A stretch of DNA of 64,000 nucleotides, taken from assembly GCA_037043015.1 (NCBI GenBank), contig CM073327.1, positions 9,902,727 through 9,966,726 on the forward strand, written 5' to 3'. Every line of letters starts with the position of its first letter. Position 1 is the stretch's first letter. The notes below the pieces were generated by a model, which did not search any database, was not told where the DNA came from, and saw only the letters and a program-made list of their open reading frames with translations. Position numbers and translations under genes: made by a program. The stretch comes from Bryum argenteum (taxonomy: Eukaryota; Streptophyta; Bryopsida; Bryales; Bryaceae). Below, one piece after another: positions 39,072 through 49,779 of this stretch.

Positions 39072-40238
39072 AGAATCTGAGTGATGAGAAAATTGTCAAA
39101 GATATTGCACTAACACCTATCCTTCTTACGAATTCTTCAATCAAACTTTGTGAGATTTTAAATATTGAGTATGTTGGAACTTATATGTGAAATGGTGTAC
39201 AAAACATTTTGCAATGACCACCAAATTCTATTGAACTCAATTCTATAGAGAACGTGTAGAAGCAATTTAATACAAAGAAATAAATCACAATATAAATACT
39301 TATTGCGGGCATTAGCCAATTTTGCATAATTAGGAGGTTGTATCTCAAGGAATTATTCATTTGAGAACTTGAATTCTACAACACTGAACCAAATGGAACC
39401 ATAATAGCAGTTCAAGGTGGTAGAACTTGGTGGTAGTAGGTGCTTTACTTTAACATTGAATACGAATAGTTGCAAATTAATGAGTAAGACAAATAATAAC
39501 TTCATATCATGTTGGGCTTCTACATTGCTCTAGCTTCGAGATGGTACCTTCTTTGACTATGTTAATCACATATAAATTTAATAGATGAGTTTGATTGACC
39601 TTGATCTAGAATTGAACAAAAGGAAATTGTAAATATACATTACAGCTACATTGTGGAAAAATTTAATACAAAAGTGCAACTCTGTAATACTAAAGATTTG
39701 AACAATGATATTACGTATATATTGGTGCAATGGACTTTTACAAAATCACCAAATTATATGTCTCAATTACGTTTTGTAAAAATAAACAACAAATACTCCA
39801 GTCAACCGGTTGAAGTATGACAGCCAGTTCTGACCATAAACAGAGAAGATCTTCATGATTTTACACAATTTGCATGGTAGATAGCATATACGATACGGTG
39901 CAATTCACTGCCAAGAAGTCATGAACACAGGATATTCTTGCCAGTCAAATCTTCAAAAGCAGATTGGAAGCTTGGATGCTTCAGAGAAAGTTAAATCAGC
40001 AGTGGATATAGCCAAATCCTGCGAAGTCTCCTGAAACCTCGTTTACATTACTGGAAACACAGTGATTATTCAAGCCCATGTGAGCACTGCTCATCCGCTA
40101 CAAATGTATGGAGGGTTCCCAAAACAAGCCAAAAACAATGTACTAAGTTACAAGTCAGCATTACAAAACCCACACTCCTTATCTACTCAAAAACTAATAT
40201 CTACATTGTGTCATGTCTGTTCGAACACACAGGTTTCT
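39072..40238. other. AT-rich intergenic DNA and 3' flank of HIR
   Basis: No gene or clear element end. The part nearest 40238 should hold the 3' untranslated region of the minus-strand HIR gene. Confidence 0.45.
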
Positions 40239-41760
40239 TCAATGGGCATGGGGCCTGCTGCTGCCAGCATCACCCTGCAACAATCCATTCCTGATCTGAT
40301 CAGCCACATCACGGGCACCACCCACTCCGTGAGGAATGAAGACCGTAGAATTCTTGGAATGAGAGCCGATATCCCTCATGGTGTCGAAGTATTGAGTCAC
40401 CAACACCATGTCCATGACTTCCTTCGGTGATGTCCCGGGAACATTGTCGGAGAAGGCCAACACGCTCTCCCTCAGACCATCCACAATTGCTTGCCTTTGA
40501 CGTGCAATACCAACTCCTGACAAGTACTTGGATTCGGCCTCCGCCTCTGCCCGTTTCACTTGCAATATCTTCTCTCCTTCTGCCTTCTCGAGCGTTGCGA
40601 GCCTCATTCGTGCAGCTGAATTTCACGAGCAAGCAAACAAGTTATTACCGACTGCATAGGCCAATCGGAGCCTCCTTCTGAATAAACATCTCCCAGAATG
40701 AACTCAGCTTGTCCTACTTAGTAACTGCAAACTAAAGTCACGATGGCGGCAACATTCTTGTTTCACACTCTCGATTCATACCTGCATTGATTTCGTTCAT
40801 AGCACGCTTTACAGTTTCGTCTGGCTCGATATCAACGATAAGAGTTTGGACGATCTCATATCCGTATGTCCTCATTGCCTGCAAAGTGTTCGAGAGGAAC
40901 ATATTATTCATGCTGCTTTAGAAATCAACCTGTTAGCGGATACAAAATCATAATACTCTACATAGTCGTTCACCGACTTCTAGAATCTGTATTCAATTCT
41001 TTGAGAAGCATATCAAGAAATGTGATGGACTGACTGTCTTCTATGTACTTCAGCTTTGTAAACCATGTTAGGAATGCGACGCTTGTGGCATGCTGGATAA
41101 ACGACTGAATAAGTAAGCTTATTGAGATTATTTGTTTTGCGCGTAAGTACCTTCTCTAGTTCTTCCTTCACGCTGTTGGCAATCTCATTTTTCTGCTCAA
41201 AGACGTCGTCCAGACACATCAAGGGGACGCTGGCTCTCACGACTGTCATCACATGATCAAGTGCGGTCAGTCACTTCCGGTCCCACAACACGAGATTCTT
41301 GCACTTCGCAAAGATATGACAGTCACGATTATCAAATAAAAATGCTACATTCTCTTACCATCAAACACGTATGCCTTAATCTGCTCCCGGGGGTTCGTCA
41401 GCTTGTAGAAAGCATCTTCAGCTGTCTCGACGTGAGCACGATATTGGACGGAGGCAACGACAGTCACGAACACATTGTCCTGAAATACAACACCACCCAA
41501 ACACATCGTATAAGAATCTTACTAACTTGCATCGAACCAAGACATGGCTTGGGGAGTAGCATGACATGTACCTTCGTCTTCGTTTCGCAACGAACATCAA
41601 GCTGCTGCACACGAAGAGATAAGATGCCAGCAATGTTTACTCCAACGCACCAAGGTACGCAATGGCATCCAGGGCCCACAACATCCACAAACCGTCCCCA
41701 CTTCTCCTTCACAGCAACCGTGGACTGATCCACCTGAATAAGTCCAATCGAATTTCCCAT
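40239..41760 (-). CDS. HIR1: Hypersensitive-induced response protein (SPFH/band 7 domain)
   Basis: HIR proteins are membrane-microdomain scaffold proteins of the SPFH (stomatin/prohibitin/flotillin) family, linked in plants to immune signalling and hypersensitive cell death. Five exons on the minus strand are 41760-41572, 41479-41359, 41242-41151, 40878-40782 and 40615-40239. They keep phase and give 291 aa, the usual length. The start MGNSIG provides Gly2 for N-myristoylation, and a short Cys-rich stretch ([10 protein letters not shown]) is typical of plant HIRs. The band-7 domain includes [22 protein letters not shown] and [21 protein letters not shown]. An Ala/Glu-rich coiled coil ([23 protein letters not shown]) leads to the conserved [17 protein letters not shown] and [19 protein letters not shown]. 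Upstream DNA to about 42350 probably holds a spliced 5' leader. Confidence 0.96.
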
Positions 41761-42640
41761 CTTTACCGACTCTTAAACCCCTGCATTCCACAAGAAGAAA
41801 CGTCAGAACAAACAAACCTGACTAGCGGAATCAACAAGAAAAAACACAATCCATCATATCAAAGCGTACACCGCAACGGTACCATAGATACACAACTCTA
41901 GCAACAATTCGCCTACCGAAAAGAATGACAATCAAGAAAATTCACTCTCCTTGAACCCAACTCATCCGTAAATCCAAACGGGCAACTAAGAGCAGTAAGT
42001 CAAAACAAAACTGAAACCGGCACACGTAAAATCCATAGATCTTGCCACAAATTAAAAAGACACCGTTAAAAAGAACGTCACCGCAATTTTCTAAAGAACA
42101 AGAAATTTCAATCTGAGCCTTAAACCCTAGGATTTCAAAGCAAACGAATTCAAAGAGATCATGCTCCAAGCACGCAAATCTCAGTTCCAAGGAGCAATCG
42201 GAAACTGCAAAACAATCGCTCATCAAACCTGATCAACCGACTTCGAGATTACCAAGAAACAAACAAAAGCGGCAATGTCTGTTTGATGAATCGAATACAA
42301 ACCCGAGAGAAGGAGTTGTGAAAAACCTGTTTTATCGATGCAGAATTGGGAAACTTGCGGGACAAGCGAATTGTTGGTGAAAAGATGGGGAGACCGCAAA
42401 TCGAATATATACTACCGTAGAAGCAATGGAGTCGGAGCCTCCCTGGAAGTGGGCTTCCTTGGCGCTTCAACGCGGTGCTTCTTGATCGGACGGCTGACAG
42501 CGGGCCACCATCCTGATCTAACGGTGGTCCGTAGTCAGCCACGTCGAGTAAGGTGCTGTTATACAGCCTGTCAGTCAATTTCCTGGCAATTCAGTCGGTA
42601 GAATTTTGCCGACGAAGTGAATACCGAAAATGTCGGCAAT
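41761..42640 (-). other. Probable 5' leader and promoter of HIR
   Basis: Noncoding DNA before the HIR ATG. Acceptor-like TTTCTTGTGGAATGCAG (minus strand) just upstream of the ATG suggests an intron in the 5' leader. The exact leader cannot be fixed without transcripts. Confidence 0.4.
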
Positions 42641-42708
42641 GAAATGTGCAGTAGGTGGTTGGAAATTTGTTAAGGGCAAGCTTTGGGCTCCGGGACGGAG
42701 AATTAGTG

Positions 42709-42977
42709 TTAACCCCTAAATTTCCTTGTTGCGAAACGGTCTAAGTCACAAAATTTGACTTTCCTTTAGATTAAGCTCAGAAAATCTCAGTCTAAGCATT
42801 ATTTAGAACATTTCACCGTAAGATCTCAGAGTTCACTTGACATTCTTCTCACATTCCAAATTTGAACCGTTCATTCTTCCTCATTTTTGATATTATAATG
42901 GTCAATTTTTGGCTGAGTTTTCTCTTGCAGGAACCTTGAGACCCCGTTTTGGGTTTTGAAGGAAAGTTAGGGGTTAA
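42709..42977. mobile_element. TTAA-bounded element, 269 bases
   Basis: Ends are TTAA-CCCCTAAATTTCCTT and AAGGAAAGTTAGGGG-TTAA, inverted with one mismatch over 15 bases. The same terminus occurs alone at 31005-31018 and about 37858-37870. Non-coding MITE-like element. Confidence 0.82.
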
Positions 42978-43548
42978 GGATTACGAATAATTTTAAGTTT
43001 ATTCTTTTTATTGAGTGTGGATAGAATCTTTCTTGGAATATTGATGTTGAACTGTTAATTAATTTTGGATGAATTATGTTAACTAGAATCTAGTCACTAC
43101 AAGAGTTGTTAATTAGTGTTACATACGTTAATTGTGAACTGTAAGAGTAATCATCACATGTCATCATAGAGATACAACAGTAATTCGTCAAACCAGAACT
43201 CAAAAAGTTAGAGCAGGCGAACTTTCGTGCAAGTGGAAGAATCTATTGCAACTCGTGCAATTGTTGGCTTCAGTTGTATAAAAAGCAATGGACATTGATT
43301 GGAGTGGTGGCCCAAAGTGAACACTAATTTCAAGAGAGTTGAGAAATAGTGTTCTTTACCAAAACTTACCCATTACACTAATCTCCGTGTAACACTAATT
43401 AACAACTCTTGTGTACTAGTGCCCAAGAGATGACGAACTATATTATACAGGTCTTCAAAGAGCTCTGATACTACCTTTACAGCGAGGCTAGGAACCTACA
43501 AGATAATTCAAGAAATGAACCATTCCCACGTAAGGAAGTTTGGCCCTC
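42978..43548. other. AT-rich intergenic DNA
   Basis: No gene is seen. 43300-43430 resembles, in inverse orientation, sequence at 34270-34370 around GTTGTTAATTAGTG and CTATTTCTCAAC, so it is part of an older repeat next to TTAA elements. Confidence 0.4.
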
Positions 43549-43915
43549 TTAACCCTTAAAGGTCCATCTACTCCTCAATGGGCAGCCCGAAATTGGATCT
43601 CAACATCTTTTGGACTTGGGCAACATGAATAGTGTACTTTTTGAACTTGGGCAGCATGAATGAACCAATCAATGATGAGTTTGCAACCTCCTACAAGGAT
43701 TTGTGCAATCCCAAACTACCTACCACAATCCTTTCAAAGCACAAATCACTCATACAAATTGCGATTTGAATTGTAGGATTTCACTTTCAGTTGTAGATGC
43801 ATCACAAAAAGGTAACCAGAATGATATAAAAAAATAAGTGAAAAATTGAGAATCAAAAGAGCTACAGGCAAGATTCTTTTGGAAAACAGCCCGAGGGGCT
43901 GACAGGCGCCTTTAA
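43549..43915. mobile_element. TTAA-bounded element, 370-base family, reverse copy
   Basis: Begins TTAA-CCCTTAAAGGTCC and is an inverted relative of the elements at 34979 and 43912 (GGGCAGCCCGAAATT near the left; AGCCCGAGGGGCT near the right). Its right end meets the next element at one shared TTAA (43912-43915). Confidence 0.78.
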
Positions 43916-44280
43916 CCCTTAAACGTCTAAGGTGACCCGAGGGGTCACCCTCCAACAGAATCTTCTCTGTAGCTCTCAATGTACTCAAATTTTCACTTAT
44001 ATTTTGATGTCAAACTGGTCACCTTCTTCTGATGCATTCAAAAAGTGAAATTTTAGAATTCAAATCACAATTTGTATAAGTGATTTTGTGCTTTGAAAGG
44101 ATTGTAGTAGGTAGGTTGGGGTTGTACAATACTTGTAGGAGGTTGCAAGCTCATCATTGATTGGATCATTCATGATGCCCACGTTCAAAAAGTGCACTAT
44201 TCATGATGCCCAAGTCCAAAAGATGCTGTGATCCAATACCGGGCTGCCCAAATCCGTATAGCGTGACGTTTAAGGGTTAA
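43912..44280. mobile_element. TTAA-bounded element, 370-base family, forward copy
   Basis: 369 bases from TTAA-CCCTTAAACGTC to GACGTTTAAGGG-TTAA, a perfect 12-base inverted terminus. It is nearly collinear with the 34979 copy and lies head-to-head with the 43549 copy. Confidence 0.88.
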
Positions 44281-44863
44281 GTCTCATCAACAACTCAACT
44301 TTTCATGTAATAAAAGCTTCACACAAAGTGGAACAAGTTCCTTAGGAGTAACTTTAGTTTGGAAAGTTGATATGATGGGCAATGTAAAAGCACGATGAGA
44401 AAGTGTAGTGGAGATAAGTTGCTCAAGTACGCCACATAGCTGTAGATAGACATGAAGTACTACTTCCTCGCACTTCTAATGTGATTGTACTGAGTGCGGA
44501 GATCCTGTTACTGCAGAAAGTAGCATGAAATGCATAAACGCAGCAAAGCAGCAGCTCCTCACGAAGCATTTGTGAAAGCACCCCACTGCTTAAAAGTGAC
44601 TGAATTCCCTCTTTCGGAAGCGGTAGGAAAATACTTGGCCAAGAGTCAAAAGGCATTTGTCAAAGCACCCATCTGATTGTGTCCGAACGTGACCCGGGCA
44701 TGGATCACATTGCGAGACAGTCGGGAGAAAACTTGGACAAGATCGGGAGGCGATCGGATGGAAGTTTCAAAGAACCTGGAGCTTCAGTGGACTTTCATTG
44801 GATCATACGGTATTATACCGTAAGTATGCAGTACAGGAACTCCAGTGTAGAGTATTACGAAGT
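44281..44863. other. Intergenic DNA between TTAA elements
   Basis: No gene recognised. A short direct repeat (GCATTTGTGAAAGCACCCC and a close copy) occurs at about 44565-44585 and 44651-44671. Confidence 0.4.
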
Positions 44864-45764
44864 TGACCCTTAGGAAGCCCGAGGGGCTCGTCTCCAACAG
44901 AATATGCTCTGTAGCTCTCACTGTACTCAACTTTTCACTTATATTTTTATGTTAAACTAAGGTATACAGACCCAAAACCGACAGGCGACCAATAACCGAT
45001 CTAGCCCAATTCCTAGATTTTGAAAGGACAGATGTACCTCATTTGTATATTTGAGCATGAGGTCGGTTTTAGGTCACAAGCAACTTTTCACTTCAAACAA
45101 TTATAACTATTCGAATAATGCAAATAAAATCACGAAACTTTTTGCATTCAACAAGAACCTTATGTTTGCACACATGAAAAATTCTAAAAAATATATATAC
45201 CTTAATATCATGTGCTAAAATCCTTAAGTTGTCGGTTATAGGTCTGTCTACCTTAGTCACCTTCTTATGGTGCATCCAGAAAGTGAATTTTTTTCAATTT
45301 GAATCGCAATTTGTGTGAGTGATTTTGAGCTTGTGATAGGTAAGTTGGGGTTTTACAGATGGGTGACATTCAAATTGGCGTTTTGGTGATTCTAGAGATA
45401 GTGTCCTATGTACAACTTTGACACACTCCATAGGGCTGGAAAATTGTTAGTTTCCCATGATTCTTTGGGGACAACATTATCTTTATGGTGAAAAATGTGT
45501 GTACCAAATCTTAAGTCCAGAAGATTTATACAAAAAAAGATATGCAAGATTTACCAACATGCATGGGGTAGCTGTGAGAAAAGTTTCATAACTACCACAC
45601 AAAAAAGCATATTCCTTACAAGTAGGAGGTTGCAAGCTCATCATTGATTGATTCATTCGTGTTGCCCAAGTTCAAAAAGTGCACTATTCATGATGCCCAA
45701 GTCCAAAAAATGTTGTGAACCAATTTTAGGTGTTCGTTTCAGACACCATGCGTTTAAGGGTTAA
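44864..45764. mobile_element. TTAA-family element interrupted by other insertions
   Basis: A copy of the 370-base family starting TTGA-CCCTTAGGAAGCCCGAGG and ending CGTTTAAGGG-TTAA. It is split by a 294-base MITE at 44960 and by a second block of about 270 bases (roughly 45350-45620) of unknown origin, which the other copies lack. Confidence 0.75.
44960..45253. mobile_element. TA-flanked MITE nested in the TTAA element
   Basis: 294 bases with about 24-base inverted ends (AGGTATACAGACCCAAAACC on the left; AGGTAGACAGACCTATAACC as the complement of the right). TA flanks both sides (44958-44959 and 45254-45255). Comparison with the uninterrupted 370-base copies shows the empty site. TA duplication suggests Tc1/mariner-type mobilisation. 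Confidence 0.88.
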
Positions 45765-46340
45765 GTAGCAAGGAGATATACATTTTTTTAAATAAGTTTT
45801 TTCAAAATCCCGACTAAAATAACGTGTTTATATCACCAAAACAGTTTTGTGCTTGACTTTTTTATCTGATTCATTGCACCGAGTCTAAATCACAACTTGG
45901 GGTAGGATGTACTCGGAGAGGCAGGACCTCCATGTAACCATATAAATATGGTGGAGTATAAACTTGGGGTAGGATGTATTCGGAGAGGCAGGACCGACTA
46001 ACTAGCATTATTTATCCCGACTAACTAGCATTACATAAATATGGCGGAGAAGTAAGTTGTTTCCGACTAATTCATTTGGCAATTCTATTTATTACCTTCC
46101 TTTCCCAAATTCCCTAAAACCCCTAATGTCAAAAAGAGCCCAAAACGGGTTATTTGGATCTGGTCAGCCCCTTATTTACTATATTTAGCCCGTGTGAAAT
46201 TGAAACCTTTGGTAGGTTGTAGAGTTTTTCCATACCTTTCCGAAAGTCAGTTTTTGCTTTTAAATTCCCCATACTTTAGGAGATATTCACAATCAAAGTT
46301 TGAAACACTATTTGAAATCTGCCCAAACTGCCGTATATGC
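45765..46340. other. AT-rich intergenic DNA
   Basis: Includes two close copies of AACTTGGGGTAGGATGTA (about 45894 and 45961) with GGAGAGGCAGGACC after each, and a repeated CCGACTAACTAGCATTA near 46015. No gene is seen. Confidence 0.4.
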
Positions 46341-47254
46341 TCCTTTATTCTCAAAATCAGCCCAAAATTAATCAAAAACTTCAAAATTCATCAAAAATTG
46401 AGATTTTACATTTTTTTCAGGTTTTGTTTTTCGTACTTGGAATTAAGGCTTTAAAGACATGATCTCATTGTTTGGATCTTTCATCCAATTATTCTTCACA
46501 TGCCATTTTATTAGCAAAGAGGGGCTTTTGAGTTGAATTTTAGCATACCTCCATGTAAAGATTGAAGCATTTTTTTAGGTTTTAAAGGTAGCACGAGGGT
46601 AAAAATTGCATAGACATATTTCTAACTCACTTAGGAACAAGAATTTGAAGAGCCACAATTCAAGTTTACTCGTGAAATTGGTTTTTTTGGGCTGACAGAA
46701 AACTTCGAACCCATTTTGCAACAAGGGAAAAAAACTTAAATTTTAACTTTGAATGTTATGATATCACAATTGGTAAGTAGTTTGGAATCAATTTTTGGTA
46801 CACACATACATGCTCATTTATTCTCAAAATCTGCTCAACATCAATTAAATTGCAGAAACTTCAAATTATCACGAAAATTTGAGATTTTATTTTTTTCAAG
46901 TTTTATTTTTGTACATGTAAACAAGGTTCGAAGGCATGATCTTGCCGTTCAGATTTTTAATCAATGTTTTTTTCACATGTCATTTTTGTTGTCAAAGACC
47001 AGCCTTTTTAGTTGAATTTTAACATACCTTCATGTGATTAATCAAGCCTTTTTTTAAGATCTATAGGTCGCATGAGAGTAAGAATTGCATGGACACGTTC
47101 TTGGCTCACCTAAGAACAAGGATGTAAAGAGCCACAAGTCTATTTTTTCTACCAAAAATGGTTTTTTTGGCTCTCAAAAAACTAGTTACCCTTTCAACAA
47201 TAAGGGTAAAAAACTTTTTCTTCAACTTTGAAGATTACGATCTGACAACTGGTA
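46341..47254. repeat. Direct pair of about 440-base dispersed repeats
   Basis: Two collinear, diverged copies (about 46341-46775 and 46815-47254) share ordered blocks from TTTATTCTCAAAATC to a final AACTTTGAA-ATGA-type run. The same repeat appears once at 31072-31410. Non-coding. Confidence 0.75.
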
Positions 47255-49280
47255 AGGAATTTGAATATGAGAATGATGTGATATACATATTTACATACAA
47301 GTGAAGTATTAGATCCTACAAATACACACCTGAAATTTTGTCTAAATTTGAAAACTTGAACATACCTCAAAAGTGAGATCACAACATATTAGTTCTCAAA
47401 GCAGAGTAGAAAAAATTTCATGATTTTCACTTTAGATTGAAATTTCTATCAACATAGCTACAACAATGAAAATTCTCCAATTAGAAAGTTGTTCATTTTC
47501 ATCTCAATGATACCTTCGTACCAAAAAAGTTCCTCACTCAAAATGATAGCCTTGCAATGGTGAAAAATGCCAAATACCCTATGCCTTATCTTTAAAAATC
47601 TTTACATGTCAAGGTGCTATCCTCAAAAACTTAGTCAAAATCCAACTGTGGATGAAGGAGATATAGTTCCATTAGTCATTTTTTTCATTATAGAAACATC
47701 TTAGTAAATCTAGTACCAAAAGTATTTGGATATAGAGTACCGTACGCCGTGGTCAGTTTCAACACACTAGAGATGAAATGAATTACTTCTAACTCGGCAA
47801 AGCTTTCTGCAATAGAAATAGAAATATTTTGGATTTTGAACTTCGGCAGCATGCTTATTCTGCCCTTTCGGCATTTTGTGGGGTTACTATTAATGGTGGG
47901 GCCAGGCTTGAAAGAGTGACAAGAAATACGCTTCACAAAATAGTTTAGGTATGCATTTTGAGATTTGAAGATTTGATTTGCTAAAAATTAAAATCATTTC
48001 CATGACCAATGAGTTTTAATTATGTGTTTCATGTTTTGAATTACAGTGCAAAATGAAGACAAAACAACATATGGTGGTTGTAGAGTAGGACCATTGTGAT
48101 GCTCCATCACCATGCACTATGAAGCAACTTTAATATAGTATTTATCATTATCATAGTATTTGTATTGATATAAGATTGAGACTTTTTATTTTGGTTTGAA
48201 TATGAGTTGTATTTTTAATTTGAAGCAATTTTTTTTCTATATCTCAAATTTTATATTTTTCCACTTTAGATTTTGAATTTTTGCAATTTCAAACAACTCT
48301 AATATTTTCAGAAATTAAGCAATAAGGCTTTATAATTTCTGCACTTTCAACAAATCTAAACATATAATTTTCCAAAACATTCAGTTTTCTTGGTTTGAAT
48401 TTATGACAAAACTGATCACGAGGTAGGGTATTTGAACTAAAAACTTGTTCAAAGACTCTTTACATGGAGAGTTAAATCGAACATGGAGGCCCCAAGAGAA
48501 CATAAATTCTCTCAATTTCGTAGGTCCGTTACTTCCAATTCAACAAATGAATCAATAACGTTGAGAGAATTTTTTCCCCATAAACAACTTGACTCCCATG
48601 TAAAGCGTCTCTCAATTTCATCTTAACCTCTAAAAATTTAACAAAGTCAAAACGACTCTTTACTATTGCACGTAGCATAGATGAAGCATCCTATACTCTA
48701 AAGTTTATATGTAATAGTTGCAAAGCCAAATTCCAATGTTGGAACGTTTTTTTTAGAAATTTTAGGTTTCAAGTCCAAAACAAGTAATTAAAAATTTATT
48801 CTCCTTTTGAATTTATTTTAAAAAAAAAAAATCTTCATTACCAAATCACTAATAAATTTCCAAACTAATCAAAGTATACCAATTTTACAAGGGTAGTCTC
48901 CAAATATTACAAAACAATCATAGTTCTGGTAAGTTCCGAACTATAAATTTTCAAAATTTAAGATTTTAGAATATCTCCATAAGATTTTTCCTTGAAATTC
49001 ACAGACTCATCACAAAGGCACCTACTTATCATTCAATATAGTAGTATATTTTCTAGAACTAATGCAATACCTATTTTCCTATATTGTTGTTTACTTCTGT
49101 AGACCCACTCGTTACAATGTATATTAATGACATGCATTTTAGTGAAGGCAGTTCTTGATTTTGGGATTGTCAACATCGAACATGTTTTACCATTGCAAAC
49201 CAATTATGTGAAATCCATTTATTTTTTTTGTCTTCCAAACCACTTCGCCTTCTTAACAACCATAAATATCAATCTTCAAC
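47255..49280. other. AT-rich DNA with decayed repeat pieces
   Basis: 47390-47530 and 49120-49230 are fragments of the 980-base TTAA element. No gene or RNA was recognised. Confidence 0.45.
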
Positions 49281-49545
49281 ATGAGATTTTTAACGATCAG
49301 ACCGGAAAAAAAAAACTTTCTTAGAATCGTGTCAGTGGCGCGCACACTCCACAGCAGGAGCCAAACCTTTGCGGAGCTCACGATAAGCTTACGACTCGCG
49401 GTGCGCAATTCTTCCCCCATTTTGCCAATTGGAATCCGAATCCTTCTCAAAATCATCTTTACAGTCCAATTCTTCGTACTCTGACAGGGTCGGAATCTGA
49501 ATTCGGATGTAGTAGCCGAAAGAATCAAACAAGAAGTAGTAGGCC

Positions 49546-49779
49546 ATGGCGATGGCGACGGCGATGGCGGTGTCTTGCACCAGTCTCAGAGTAGAATGTA
49601 CAACCACCAGTTCCAGTTTCCCCCTCCGCCGCCGAGCTGCAAGGCTTGGCTCCTGTGCTAGTGGCGCATTGCCACTAGGATTGGTGGCATCGCGGCAGCA
49701 GCAGACAGCATCCAGGCGACGGACTTTCGTTCTTTCCACTCGGTGCGAGGCTTCCGAGAACGGGGAGGCTCCAGAAAAG
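49546..49779 (+). CDS. Orphan first exon of a DUF3007 (DAC-like) chloroplast protein
   Basis: A 78-codon exon opening MAMATAMAVSC, rich in Ser, Thr, Arg and Ala and poor in acidic residues, as expected of a chloroplast transit peptide. It ends [12 protein letters not shown] directly before GTGCAG. The last bases of the exon and about 105 bases of the following intron (49744-49885 overall) match 60108-60251 with two mismatches. The exon therefore belongs to the same gene type as the DUF3007 exons at 60557-61147. No DUF3007 exons follow it within 7 kb. It either splices over about 10.8 kb, across the whole pyrophosphatase gene, to 60557, or is a cut-off relic. Read straight into the intron the frame stops after nine more codons. 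Upstream sequence shows no other exon. Confidence 0.75.
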
